In this document: positions 1-9,217 of the stretch, in pieces
Layout: the number at the start of each line of letters is the position of its first letter
Numbering within the stretch: the first letter of the stretch is position 1
DNA from: Leisingera sp. ANG-Vp
Lineage (GTDB): Bacteria; Pseudomonadota; Alphaproteobacteria; Rhodobacterales; Rhodobacteraceae
Direction: 5' to 3'
Assembly (NCBI RefSeq): GCF_000813725.1
Contig: NZ_JWLD01000009.1
Span: forward strand, 2,757 to 66,756
Length of the DNA stretch: 64,000 nucleotides
The notes under the pieces: model-generated
The model's database searches: none
Told to the model about the DNA's origin: nothing
The model's input: the letters and a program-made list of their open reading frames with translations, nothing else
Position numbers and translations under genes: made by a program

Positions 1-154
1 CCCAGGGTCGGGCGCGGCCCTCAGTGCCACAAATGTACCTGGCCCCTGCTTCAAACTACTGACGGATGGCATAAGCTGCCACTGCGGGCCGAACCTTGCA
101 GCCGTTTTGCTTTCCTCGGCGCCGCCTCTTACGGCCCCCGAATTGGAGACCCCG
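1..154. other. Leader upstream of TRAP permease gene
   Basis: No gene could be supported in these bases. They precede a permease gene whose family normally has a periplasmic solute-binding gene just upstream, so that gene probably lies beyond the left edge. A GGAG ribosome-binding site at about 145-148 serves the start at 155. Confidence 0.4.
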
Positions 155-2380
155 ATGTCCTTGGACACCCATCTCGACAACAAAGCGCTTGAGGAGCTGG
201 AGAAACAGTACGACTCCGCTCTGAACACGCGCGACAACGGACCCAAGCTGACCGGCGTCATCTATTGGGCCTCCATCGCTTTTGCCCTTTACCACCTGTG
301 GACGGCCGGCTTCGGCACGCCGGTGGACCATGTGCATATGGGCATTCACCTGGCAGGGCTGTTCCTGTTCATCTTTGTGGGCTTCCCGCTGATCAAATCG
401 GCGCGCAGCCTGGAATGGCGCGGGCCGAACCCGCTGCGCCCCGGCAATGTGCCCCTTTATGACTGGGCGCTCACAGGCCTCAGCATGGCGGCGGCGCTGT
501 TCCTCTGGGTCAGCTGGCGCGGCTTTGACATGTTCGGCTTTGACATTGCCGAGCAGGCGCTGCGGCAGGGCAATCCTTCAGGCCTCGACGTGTTCTTCGG
601 CTCGGTGCTGATCCTGACAGTGCTGGAGATCGCCCGCCGCACCATCGGCTTTGTGCTGCCGCTGATCATCCTGGTGTTCATGATCTATGCGCTGTTTGGC
701 CCCTACATGCCCGCGCAGATCCTGAAGCATCCAGGCGTCAACTGGCAGCAGTTCGTCAACAACATGTATTTCCCGTCCGAAGGCATTTTCGGCGTGACGC
801 TGTGGGTGGTCTCCACCGTGGTGTTCCACTTTGTGCTGTTCGGCGTGGTGGCGCAGCGGATGGGGCTGGGGCAGTTCTTTGTCGACAACGCCATGCTGCT
901 GGCCGGCCGCTATACTGGCGGCCCGGCAAAGGTGTCGGTTGTGTCCTCAGCCTTCTTCGGCACCATTTCCGGCTCTTCGATTGCCAACACGGTCTCCACC
1001 GGCTCGCTGACCATCCCCAACATGAAGAAACTCGGGTATCCCGGCCATTTCGCGGGCGGGGTTGAGGCTGCGGCGTCGGCTGGCGGACAGATCACACCAC
1101 CGATCATGGGGGCTGCGTCCTTCCTGATGGCCGAGTATCTGGAGGTGCCCTACACCACCATCGTGATTGCGGCGATTGTGCCGGCGATGATGCATTACAT
1201 CGGGGTGATCTCGATTGTGCATTTCACCGCCAAAAAGCTGGGGCTGACCGCTTATCCCAAGGATCAGCTTCCCAAGTTCCTGCAGGTCTGGAAAGACGGC
1301 TGGTATACGATCATTCCGCTGATTGCGCTGCTGCTGGTCTTGTTCTCGGGCTACTCGCCGAACATGGCGGCCTTTATCGGCCTGAGCCTTTGTATTGTCG
1401 TCGGCTTCTGCGCCTTCAACAAGCCGGCAACCATGCTGATCCCGCTGGCCTTGCTCGGCTTTATCTTCTGGAAGGCCTCACCCTATTCCGGTGAGGGGTA
1501 TACACCGGTGATGGCAGGCATGCTGGCCGCACTCACCCTGATCGGCTGCCTGCACCGCAACGAACGGCAGAACTTCCGGGATCTGTTCGACAGCTTCCAC
1601 GTCGGCGTGCAGTATGCGCTGGCTGTGGGTGCCGCCTCGGCTGCGGTGGGTATCGTGGTGGGTGTGATCAACACCACCGGCGTCGGCTTCCGCCTGGGCT
1701 TCATGGTCACCGGCGGCGCGGCGGATATGGCAGCTGCCCTGGCACCGCTCTTGGACTGGACCACCATCGAGGCCTTCAGCCAGCCGTCAATCCAGCAGTT
1801 CCTGTCGCTGGTGCTGATTGCCATGGCCTGCATCCTGATGGGCGCCGGCCTGCCAACCACGGCGCTTTACATCATGCTGGTCGCGGTTGCGACGCCGGCG
1901 CTGAGCCAGCTGGGCGTGCCGCCGCTCGCTACCCATATGTTCGTGCTCTACTACGGTGTGATTTCCGAAATCACCCCGCCGGTTTGCGCATCGGCTTATG
2001 CGGCGGCGGGGATTGCGGGCTCCAACCCGTTCCGCACCGGGCTCAATGCCTTCACCCTTGGTCTGGGCAAGCTGATGGTGCCGATGGTGTTTGTCTATGC
2101 GCCGGTGATGCTGATCGTGCTGCCGGAGTATTTCACCTGGGTCGGTTTCATCCAGGTGACCGGGACCTGCGCACTGGGTGTGTTTGCCATCGCCACCGCT
2201 GTGTCGGCCTACTTCCTGGCGCCGCTCAGCGGGATCTGGCGGCTGCTGATGGCCATTGGCGGGCTGCTGCTGGTGGCACCGTCCGGCGGCTCGGACCTCG
2301 CCGCTCTGGTGATCATGGCGCCGGCCCTGGTCCAGCAGCTGGGCCGGCAGCGCAAACTGCAGGCTGAGGCCGCTCAATGA
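155..2380 (+). CDS. TRAP transporter fused permease (4TM/12TM)
   Basis: 741-residue inner-membrane protein with small and large TRAP permease subunits fused in one chain, as in the TAXI-type branch. Many hydrophobic helices run the whole length, and the DctM-like core has glycine-rich stretches such as GTISGSSIANT and GAGLPTTALY. These permeases use an ion gradient and a periplasmic binding protein to import organic acids or amino acids. The ATG at 155 has GGAG six bases upstream; longer readings add an unlikely leader. Its stop overlaps the next start (ATGA), so it is coupled to the amino-acid oxidoreductase. The binding protein is not in the window and the substrate is unknown. Confidence 0.9.
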   Translation: MSLDTHLDNKALEELEKQYDSALNTRDNGPKLTGVIYWASIAFALYHLWTAGFGTPVDHVHMGIHLAGLFLFIFVGFPLIKSARSLEWRGPNPLRPGNVPLYDWALTGLSMAAALFLWVSWRGFDMFGFDIAEQALRQGNPSGLDVFFGSVLILTVLEIARRTIGFVLPLIILVFMIYALFGPYMPAQILKHPGVNWQQFVNNMYFPSEGIFGVTLWVVSTVVFHFVLFGVVAQRMGLGQFFVDNAMLLAGRYTGGPAKVSVVSSAFFGTISGSSIANTVSTGSLTIPNMKKLGYPGHFAGGVEAAASAGGQITPPIMGAASFLMAEYLEVPYTTIVIAAIVPAMMHYIGVISIVHFTAKKLGLTAYPKDQLPKFLQVWKDGWYTIIPLIALLLVLFSGYSPNMAAFIGLSLCIVVGFCAFNKPATMLIPLALLGFIFWKASPYSGEGYTPVMAGMLAALTLIGCLHRNERQNFRDLFDSFHVGVQYALAVGAASAAVGIVVGVINTTGVGFRLGFMVTGGAADMAAALAPLLDWTTIEAFSQPSIQQFLSLVLIAMACILMGAGLPTTALYIMLVAVATPALSQLGVPPLATHMFVLYYGVISEITPPVCASAYAAAGIAGSNPFRTGLNAFTLGLGKLMVPMVFVYAPVMLIVLPEYFTWVGFIQVTGTCALGVFAIATAVSAYFLAPLSGIWRLLMAIGGLLLVAPSGGSDLAALVIMAPALVQQLGRQRKLQAEAAQ

Positions 2381-3660
2381 GCGGCCCAGCCTCCCCCGGT
2401 CTGCACACCACCCCGGATGTGACGGTTCTGGGCGCCGGGATTGTCGGCATCTGCTCGGCCTTGTCTTTGGCCGAGCGGGGGCTGAAAGTCCGGCTCATTG
2501 ACCGGGACGCGCCGGGACAGGCGACCTCTTACGGCAATGCCGGCATCATCTCGCCGTGGTCGGTGGTGCCGCAATCGATGCCGGGCCTGTGGAAGAAAGT
2601 GCCGGGCTGGCTGCTGGATCCGCTTGGTCCGGTGACCGTGAAGCCCGGCTATCTGCCCAAGGTTGCGCCCTGGGGGCTGCGGTTCCTGTCCGAGGGGCGC
2701 GCGGGGCGGATCCAGCAAATCTCCGACGCAATGGATACGCTCAACCGCAACTGCGTGGAGCTGTACCGTCTGCATCTGGCAGGCACTGGCCACGAGGATC
2801 TGGTCCGGGACAGCTATTACGTCCATGCCTTTCGCAATGCAGCGGCTGCGGATCTGAATTCAACGGATTACCGGATGCGCCGGGAGCGCGGTGCGGATCT
2901 GGAGCGGATCGGAGCCACTGAACTGCGCGAATTGGAACCGGCGCTGACACCGGAGTTTCAGGCCGCAATCCTGATCAAGGGCCAGGCGCGGGCATTATCT
3001 CCAGGCCGCATCTGCACAGTCCTGTCGGAGAAGTTCCTTTCCATGGGCGGCGAGATCCTGGCCCAGACCGTGCGGGCCATCCTGCCTGCCGAGCGCGGCG
3101 GCTGGACCTATACCACCGCCGAAGGCCAGGAGTGGACGCCGAAGCTGGTCCTGGCCATGGGTGTCTGGTCCGGAGAGCTGCTGAAACCGCTTGGCATCAG
3201 GATCCCGATGGAATCTGAGCGCGGCTACCATGTGTCGTTCCGCAACCCCGGTGTCGCGCTGAACAACTCGATCATGGATATGGACATGAAATTCGTGGCC
3301 TCCTCGATGGAGGAAGGGCTGCGGGTCGCTGGTACTGCCGAGTTTGCGGGGCTTGATCAGCCGCTCAATCAAAAACGGCTTGATGGCCTGGTGGAGCTGG
3401 CCAAGGCGTTGTTGCCCGGCCTGCAGGCTGACGACATGGACACCTGGTCCGGCCAGCGCCCCAGCCTGCCCGACAGCCTGCCCTGCATTGGCGAGGTCGA
3501 GGGCTTCCCGGACCTGATCGCCGCTTTCGGCCACAGCCATTACGGGCTGATGATGGCGCCGAAAACCGGGCGGCTGGTGGCGGATATCGTCAGCCAGACC
3601 CCGATGAACGAAGACCTCGCGCCGTTCCGCGCGCGGCGGTATGAAAGGATCAAGACATGA
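2377..3660 (+). CDS. FAD-dependent amino-acid oxidoreductase (DadA-like)
   Basis: 427 residues. The N-terminus has a Rossmann FAD motif (VLGAGIVG) followed by a DadA-type segment with SYGNAGIISP, and the C-terminal part has the GHSHYGLMMAP stretch usual in D-amino-acid dehydrogenase-type flavoproteins. The family oxidises the amine of D-amino acids or N-methyl amino acids to imines or keto acids. It overlaps the TRAP permease by four bases and the racemase-like gene by four bases, so the three are probably made together. Substrate is not decided by sequence; oxidation of an imported or racemised amino acid is the simplest reading. Confidence 0.82.
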   Translation: MSGPASPGLHTTPDVTVLGAGIVGICSALSLAERGLKVRLIDRDAPGQATSYGNAGIISPWSVVPQSMPGLWKKVPGWLLDPLGPVTVKPGYLPKVAPWGLRFLSEGRAGRIQQISDAMDTLNRNCVELYRLHLAGTGHEDLVRDSYYVHAFRNAAAADLNSTDYRMRRERGADLERIGATELRELEPALTPEFQAAILIKGQARALSPGRICTVLSEKFLSMGGEILAQTVRAILPAERGGWTYTTAEGQEWTPKLVLAMGVWSGELLKPLGIRIPMESERGYHVSFRNPGVALNNSIMDMDMKFVASSMEEGLRVAGTAEFAGLDQPLNQKRLDGLVELAKALLPGLQADDMDTWSGQRPSLPDSLPCIGEVEGFPDLIAAFGHSHYGLMMAPKTGRLVADIVSQTPMNEDLAPFRARRYERIKT

Positions 3661-4385
3661 CCATCCACCCCGGCGGGCAGAACATCTGCGGCGTCTCTAT
3701 CGGCGTCCTTGCGTTGGAAAGCTATTTCCCCAAACCGCCCGGCCATATCAAGAACCCCTCCAGCCTGGGGTTCACCACGCTTTATGAGATGCTGGACGGG
3801 ATCACGGTGCCAAAACTGCTGGCCAACCCGACCGGTGAAATGAAGGATCGGCTGATCGATGCCGCCAAGCGGCTGGAGGCCAAGGGCGTGCGGGCGATCA
3901 CCGGCTCCTGCGGGTTCCTGGCGATCTTCCAGAAGGAAATCGCGGCGGCGGTGAATGTGCCGGTGTTTGTCTCCTCGCTGATCCAGGTGCCGCTGGCGCA
4001 TCAGATGACCGGGCGCACCGTGGGGGTGATCACCGCGTCCTCCGGCAGTCTGACCGAGGCGCATCTGAAGGGCGTCGGCGCCGAGCACACGCCGATTGCG
4101 GTGCAGGGGCTGGATGATGCCGAGGAGTTTTCCACCGTGATCCTGCGCAATGAGCGCACCGCGATGGATTTGGCCAAGGTCGAGGCCGAACTGCTGGCCG
4201 CCGCCAAAGGCATGATCGCCCGCAACCCGGAGATCGGCCCGATTGTGCTGGAATGCACCGACCTGCCGCCCTATGCGCATGCGCTGCAGGCGGAGCTGAA
4301 CCGGCCGGTGTTTGATATCATCACTTTGACTGAGATGGTGCATCGGGCTGCATTGCGCACTCCCTTCTCAGGTTTCATTACCTGA
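3657..4385 (+). CDS. Aspartate/glutamate racemase-superfamily protein
   Basis: 242 residues with the two-cysteine layout of the Asp/Glu/hydantoin racemase superfamily: Cys85 in GSCGF and Cys200 in LECTDLP, each after a hydrophobic strand. Members racemise or isomerise acidic amino acids, hydantoins or maleate without a cofactor. Its ATG overlaps the oxidoreductase stop. Together with a transporter and a DadA-like oxidase this suggests interconversion of stereoisomers of an imported compound before oxidation. The exact reaction cannot be read from the sequence. Confidence 0.75.
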   Translation: MTIHPGGQNICGVSIGVLALESYFPKPPGHIKNPSSLGFTTLYEMLDGITVPKLLANPTGEMKDRLIDAAKRLEAKGVRAITGSCGFLAIFQKEIAAAVNVPVFVSSLIQVPLAHQMTGRTVGVITASSGSLTEAHLKGVGAEHTPIAVQGLDDAEEFSTVILRNERTAMDLAKVEAELLAAAKGMIARNPEIGPIVLECTDLPPYAHALQAELNRPVFDIITLTEMVHRAALRTPFSGFIT

Positions 4386-4388
4386 GAT

Positions 4389-4451
4389 CGGGCAAGCTCC
4401 CTGCCCGTCGCGCTAGCGGCAGGCATGCGTCCGCCCGCCCCACGGCGGGCG
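4389..4451 (+). terminator. Two GC-rich hairpins after racemase-like gene
   Basis: Directly after the stop lies a 6-bp stem (CGGGCA 4389-4394 with TGCCCG 4402-4407), then a perfect 8-bp stem (CGCCCGCC 4432-4439 with GGCGGGCG 4444-4451, 4-base loop). Neither has a clear T-run, so termination is likely but weakly supported. The rest of the 253-base gap to the next gene shows nothing else clear. Confidence 0.4.
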
Positions 4452-4638
4452 CGTTCCGCTCCCGCCCAGGGGTACGCTCACCGTGAAAAGCTACCCTGCT
4501 CCACAGGGGAAACTGGCTTTAACCGACCCTTCTCCCACAGAGATTTCCGGCTCTCAGCCCCCAAATCTTTTGCATGTGGAGCGAAGCCCTGGCCCTTAAT
4601 CTGGCGCGGAAACGCACATTCCGCCTGATAGGACCATC

Positions 4639-5892
4639 ATGAGCCAGATCACCGACACCCTCCTCGAGCAAATCCGCGGCCGCTTTGCCCAGGTTGACAG
4701 CTGCCCGCAGCAGGGCAGCCGCATCTTCTTTGAAAACGCCGGCGGCGCGCTGACGCTGAAATCGGTGGTTGAGACTTCAGCGCAATACGCTGCCATCGCC
4801 GACAACCAGGGCCGCGACAACCCGGGCAGCCACGAACTGGTGCGGGTGATCAACAAGGCCAAGGACGACATGCGCGTGTTCATGAATGCGCCGGGCGGCC
4901 AGTTCTTTGCCGGCGAAAGCGGCACCGAGCTGTTGTTCCGCCTGATCATGAACGCTTGCCTCGGCAGGGGCGAAGGCGGCACCGTGCTGGGCTCGACGCT
5001 GGAGCATCCGGCCACCCGTTCGGCCTGCGCCCGCTGGGCCGGGGTAGCGCGGCAAAAACATGTTCTGATCGAGCATGACAACGCCAGCGGCACCCTCACC
5101 GCCGATGCCTATGCCAAGGCGGTCACGCCGGACACCGTGGTGGCGACCATCGTCCATACCTCGCCTGTGACCGGCATGGGTGTCGACCTGGCGGCTTGCG
5201 CTGCCGCCATCCGCGAGGTGGCGCCGGACTGCCTGATTATCGTCGACGGCATCCAGCACGCCGCCCACGGGCGCATTGACCTGGAGGCCTATGACGTCGA
5301 CGGCTATGTGATCTCGCCCTACAAGATGTTCTCGCGCCACGGCTATGGCTTGGCCTGGATCTCTGACCGGATGACCCATGTGCCGCATAACGCGCTGATC
5401 GACGGGCCGGAGGACAACTGGGAAATGGGCACCCGCGACACCGGAAGCTATGCCACGCTTTCGGATGTGGCCGAATACCTGGAGTGGCTCGGCGGCGAAG
5501 TCAGCGATGCCACCGGCCGGCGCGCGAAATTCGTGGCCGCGGGCGAGGCAATCCACGCGCATGAGAAGGCCCTAACCGACGCGATGATCCATGGCACCGG
5601 CAACCTGCCCGGGCTGGCTGAGATGGAAGGCGTCACCATCCTGGGCGGTGCAGACAACCCCGCGCGCGAGGGGCTGGTGTCCCTGACTGTTGAGGGCGTG
5701 CCGTCGGTGGATGTGGTGAAGCGGCTGAACGAACAGGGCATCCGCACGCATCTGCGCAAGGCAGATCATTACTCAGGCAACATTCTGACGCCTCTGGACA
5801 TGGACAGCTGCGTGCGGGTCTCCATGTGCCATTACAACAGCATAGGCGAAGTGGCGAAGTTCCTCGGCGTGATGAAAGAGATCACCGGCTGA
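4639..5892 (+). CDS. Class V aminotransferase-fold PLP enzyme (cysteine-desulfurase-like)
   Basis: 417 residues of the fold-type I, class V aminotransferase family. The PLP lysine is Lys229 in ISPYKMFS, preceded by the cofactor-binding Asp203 and His207 (VDGIQHAAH); the N-terminal part carries GGQFFAGESGTELLF. The family includes cysteine desulfurases, selenocysteine lyases and isopenicillin-N epimerase-like proteins; no desulfurase cysteine loop was identified, so a lyase, epimerase or aminotransferase role is possible. It stands alone 253 bases after the racemase-like gene, in the same direction, and may belong to the same amino-acid pathway. Confidence 0.8.
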   Translation: MSQITDTLLEQIRGRFAQVDSCPQQGSRIFFENAGGALTLKSVVETSAQYAAIADNQGRDNPGSHELVRVINKAKDDMRVFMNAPGGQFFAGESGTELLFRLIMNACLGRGEGGTVLGSTLEHPATRSACARWAGVARQKHVLIEHDNASGTLTADAYAKAVTPDTVVATIVHTSPVTGMGVDLAACAAAIREVAPDCLIIVDGIQHAAHGRIDLEAYDVDGYVISPYKMFSRHGYGLAWISDRMTHVPHNALIDGPEDNWEMGTRDTGSYATLSDVAEYLEWLGGEVSDATGRRAKFVAAGEAIHAHEKALTDAMIHGTGNLPGLAEMEGVTILGGADNPAREGLVSLTVEGVPSVDVVKRLNEQGIRTHLRKADHYSGNILTPLDMDSCVRVSMCHYNSIGEVAKFLGVMKEITG

Positions 5893-6158
5893 CACCCCTC
5901 GTCTTGGCCGCCGCACTCTGCTGAGAGCTGTGCCCAAGCCAATGAGCGCTGAGCGCTGCCTGTGCCTTGGAAGCTTGCAAAGAGGCGCAGGCGCTTGAAA
6001 TCGCCACTGGTTTCAAGCCCTGTGTGAACCACAACCGGTCCGGTAGAGCCATCTGTGTCAGGTCTTCAGCGAATTTGACCGCATCTGGGCAGGGCCTGGC
6101 GACGTCAATGAACCAGAGGCAATCATTTCTTCCCAGCCAGCCGCATGAAATCGAAGCT

Positions 6159-6193
6159 GCCCGCCGCACTTTCTGTTTTGGAATGCGGCGGGC
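6159..6193. terminator. Hairpin between convergent genes
   Basis: A perfect 10-bp stem (GCCCGCCGCA 6159-6168 with TGCGGCGGGC 6184-6193) with a 15-base loop lies between the PLP enzyme gene and the BCCT gene, which converge here. It could end transcription from both sides, though no strong T-run follows. The remainder of the 319-base gap (5893-6211) holds no supported gene. Confidence 0.5.
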
Positions 6194-6211
6194 GGGGTTA
6201 AGCTGTCTGCT

Positions 6212-7783
6212 CTACTTGGCTGGCAGTTCCTCTTTCAAGGCCTTGTACAGGCTGATCATCATCAGAAGAATGACGATTGAGAACGGCAAAGCGGCAGCGA
6301 TCGATGCAGTCTGCAACGCAACCAATCCCCCGGCGACCAGCAGCACGCTGGCGACAACGCCTTCGGTGACGCCCCAGAAGATCCGCACCAGCCGTGGCGG
6401 ATGCTGGCTGCCCATGGCCAGCATGGTGCAGATCACCAGGGTGCCGGAGTCCGATGAGGTGATGAAGTAGGAGGCAATCAGAAAGGTGACGATGGCGGCA
6501 AAGGCGGTGCCCCAAAGGCCCACATCCATGCCCTCAAGCGTCGCATAAAGCGCCAGGGTCGGGCTTTCGTTGACCGCTTCGATGATGCCGCCCGCGCCCT
6601 GCAGTTCGATGCTGACGGCATTGCCGCCGAACATTGCCAGCAGGAACATGGTGACCAGCGGCGGCACGATCAGCAGCGCCACTACAAACTCGCGCAGAGT
6701 TCGGCCCTTGGAGACGCGGGCGATGAACAGCCCCACAAAAGGCGACCAGGCGATCCACCAGCCCCAGTAAAAGACGGTCCACCAGCCCTGCCACTGCCGG
6801 CCCTGCTCTTCATCGACCCACAGGCCCATAGGCACGAAGTTCTGCACGTAGTTGCCGACCAGATTGACGAATTGACCCAGCAGGTAGACGGTCGGGCCGG
6901 CAAACAAAAAGAAGGCCAGAATGGCAAAGGTCAGCCACATGTTCAGCTCGCTGATGATGCGGATGCCCTTCGACACGCCCGAGACCGCGGACAGGGTGGC
7001 AATACCAGTTACGATGGCGATCAGGATGATCTGGTTGGTTGTCGAATTGGCAATGCCGGTCAGCAGGCTCAGGCCGGTGTTCATCTGCTGGACGCCCAGC
7101 CCCAGGGTGGTGGCAACGCCGAAGATGGTGCCAAAGATCGCCAAGAGGTCGGCTGCATGGCCCCAGAAGCCGTAGATGCGGTCTCCGATCAGCGGGTACA
7201 GAGTGGAGCGCATCGAAAGCGGCAGACCTTTACGGTAAGCGAAATAGGCCAGCGACAAAGCCACGATCACATAGACCGCCCAGCCGTGCACCCCCCAGTG
7301 GAAGGCGGTGATCAGCATGGCGGTGCTGGCAGCCAGGGCTGAGTTCGCCTCGGTTCCGGCCATCTCGATAAACGGGTTGCCCTGCAGGTGGTACATCGGC
7401 TCGGCGATGCTCCAGAACAGCACGCCATTGCCCATGCCGGCGCTGAACAGCATGGCAAACCACGAGAAGTTGCCGAACTCCGGCCGGTCGCTGTCCTTGC
7501 CCAGCCGGATATGGCCATAGCGGCTGAAGGCCAGCCAGATGCTGAACAGCAGAAAGATGCTGATCATCAGGATGTAGTACCAGCTGAGCGTGCTGGTGAT
7601 CCACGACTTGACCCCGTCGAACACGCCCGAAGCAAATTCGACATTGGCGACGGTGAACACAACAAAGGCGATCACCATGAGCTTCGAGGCGATGCTCATC
7701 CGTGCATGGACGCCTTTCAGCAGGCCGGTACTGGCGACGGCGTTGTAAGGGTAGCGGCCGTCAAAGCCCTGTTCGAGTGACAT
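6212..7783 (-). CDS. BCCT-family transporter
   Basis: 523-residue inner-membrane carrier of the betaine/choline/carnitine transporter family, about twelve helices. Family marks are visible: the glycine stretch SAGMGNGVLFW in TM3, FHWGVHGWAVY, and the GWWIAWSPFVG segment followed by ARVSKGR. BCCT proteins import quaternary amines or related zwitterions with a sodium or proton gradient. The ATG at 7783 follows AGGGAGAA. It is the last gene of a minus-strand run after creatinase and a GlxA-type regulator, so creatine, a zwitterionic guanidino compound, or glycine betaine are sensible substrates. That is inference from neighbours. Confidence 0.88.
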   Translation of the reverse strand: MSLEQGFDGRYPYNAVASTGLLKGVHARMSIASKLMVIAFVVFTVANVEFASGVFDGVKSWITSTLSWYYILMISIFLLFSIWLAFSRYGHIRLGKDSDRPEFGNFSWFAMLFSAGMGNGVLFWSIAEPMYHLQGNPFIEMAGTEANSALAASTAMLITAFHWGVHGWAVYVIVALSLAYFAYRKGLPLSMRSTLYPLIGDRIYGFWGHAADLLAIFGTIFGVATTLGLGVQQMNTGLSLLTGIANSTTNQIILIAIVTGIATLSAVSGVSKGIRIISELNMWLTFAILAFFLFAGPTVYLLGQFVNLVGNYVQNFVPMGLWVDEEQGRQWQGWWTVFYWGWWIAWSPFVGLFIARVSKGRTLREFVVALLIVPPLVTMFLLAMFGGNAVSIELQGAGGIIEAVNESPTLALYATLEGMDVGLWGTAFAAIVTFLIASYFITSSDSGTLVICTMLAMGSQHPPRLVRIFWGVTEGVVASVLLVAGGLVALQTASIAAALPFSIVILLMMISLYKALKEELPAK

Positions 7784-7939
7784 TGTTTCTCCCTGTTTTT
7801 GTGTTTCGGCCGGGCCCGGAGGGACGGCCATGGCCCCGCCTCCCCTGCCGCCAACAGGCACTGTGTGTTCAGCCTGGGACCTTAGCGGAGCATTGGATAA
7901 GCGGAGAATGAGAACTGCAAATGCTTGGATTTACGATGC

Positions 7940-8962
7940 TTATGGCGGGCTGCTGCAAAGCGACCAGGATTTGCGGAAGCTATGCGGCGAACGGTCGAAC
8001 TTGCGCTTGAACTGCCGCGAGAAATACGAGGTGTTTTCAAAACCGGAAGCCATGGCAATCTCGTGCACGCTCAGGTCGGTTTCGTTGAGCAGGGAGAACG
8101 CCCGATCCAGCCGCAGGCCGAAATAGAACTGCCAGGGCGACTGCCCGACATATTTTTGAAACAGCCGCTCCAGCTGACGGCGGGAGACAGACAGTTCTTC
8201 GGCGATCCCGTCCATGTCCAGCGGTTCTTCGAGGTTGGCCTGCATCAGCCGCACAGCGCGGACCAGGCTGGGATTGCGGCTGCCGAGCATCGGGGAGACC
8301 GGTGAAATCTGCTGCGACATGCCCGCGCCCGGGCGCTTGTGCAGGCACATGTCCGCCACGCAGGAGGCCAGATGGGTGCCGCAGTGCGCCTCGATGATGT
8401 CCAGCATCATATCAGTGGCCGCGTGCCCGCCACCGCAGGTGTAAAGGCCGCGGTCAGCCTCGTAGAAATTGCCGGTCGGGGTGAGGTGCGGAAACAATTC
8501 GGCAAACCCCGGGGCGTTTTCCCAATGCAGGGTGAAACGCCGCCCGGCCAAAGCGCCTGCCGCCGCCAAGGCGAAAGCGCCGGTGCAGATGCTGCCAAGG
8601 CTGACGCCGTGCGCCTTTTGCCGGCTGATCCAGCTGACGGCGCGGCTATCGTAGGATTGCGCGGGCTCTGTTCCTGCGCAGACAAACAGCGAAGCATTGC
8701 GGTCCAGATCGCACAGGCCGGCATCCACATGTATCGGAATGCCGTTAGAGCAGCTGACCGGCAACCCGTCGGGGCTGTGCGCATACCATTCGAACAGCGG
8801 CTTCTGGGTCAGCTGATTGGCGATCCGCAACGGCTCGATTGCGGCGCTGAAGGCTAGCATAGTGGTTTTCGGCAGCAGCAGAAAATGGAACGTCTTCGGC
8901 GGTGCATCGCTGTCAAAGCGCACCGTGGCAGCGCCTTTGGGGAGGAAGCGGGAGTCTTGCAT
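7940..8962 (-). CDS. GlxA/AraC-family regulator (CahR-like candidate)
   Basis: 340 residues: an N-terminal DJ-1/PfpI-like amidotransferase domain (about 20-200; strand FHFLLLP, nucleophile region GSICTGAF) and a C-terminal AraC helix-turn-helix domain (about 235-330; ASGFENTSYFSRQFKRKF). These regulators sense betaine, carnitine, sarcosine or creatine in pseudomonads; CahR, which activates creatinase, belongs here. The start at 8962 follows AGGAGAAG. Position between creatinase and the BCCT carrier makes creatine control likely, but orthology to CahR is not proved. Confidence 0.85.
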   Translation of the reverse strand: MQDSRFLPKGAATVRFDSDAPPKTFHFLLLPKTTMLAFSAAIEPLRIANQLTQKPLFEWYAHSPDGLPVSCSNGIPIHVDAGLCDLDRNASLFVCAGTEPAQSYDSRAVSWISRQKAHGVSLGSICTGAFALAAAGALAGRRFTLHWENAPGFAELFPHLTPTGNFYEADRGLYTCGGGHAATDMMLDIIEAHCGTHLASCVADMCLHKRPGAGMSQQISPVSPMLGSRNPSLVRAVRLMQANLEEPLDMDGIAEELSVSRRQLERLFQKYVGQSPWQFYFGLRLDRAFSLLNETDLSVHEIAMASGFENTSYFSRQFKRKFDRSPHSFRKSWSLCSSPP

Positions 8963-9057
8963 GGTCTTCTCCTGAACGGCTGCTGGCGGGCAGCGCTCCG
9001 GGGTTATTGCTGTTCTAGCAGGTCCTGGCGCTGCGCCCCGAAGGGCGCAGCAAGATG

Positions 9058-9216
9058 TTATTGCGGAACGGGAAAGGCCAGGCGCAGGTAGACCCACTGA
9101 GCCCCTTCGGAACTGGTGCGCTGCGGGTCAGGCGCCAGCGCCAGCAGGCAGATGGACCCGGCCAGGACGGCCAGACAGGCCAGCCCCTGCAGCAGTATGC
9201 CGGCCTTCCCCGCCAT
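9058..9216 (-). CDS. Small single-span membrane protein
   Basis: 52 residues with one hydrophobic segment of about twenty residues near the N-terminus (after MAGKAG) and a short polar tail. Its ATG lies one base after the creatinase stop (TAA-G-ATG), so translational coupling is plausible. I do not recognise a family. It could be a spurious frame, but position and composition favour a real small gene. Confidence 0.4.
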   Translation of the reverse strand: MAGKAGILLQGLACLAVLAGSICLLALAPDPQRTSSEGAQWVYLRLAFPVPQ

Positions 9217-9217
9217 C

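Noticed and set aside
2377-3660. Sarcosine oxidase completing the creatine pathway
   Set aside because: The protein resembles DadA-type amino-acid dehydrogenases and is tied to another operon by overlaps; nothing specific to sarcosine was seen.
4425-4628. 67-codon frame before the class V PLP gene
   Set aside because: It runs through the GC-rich hairpins and has no start signal or domain.
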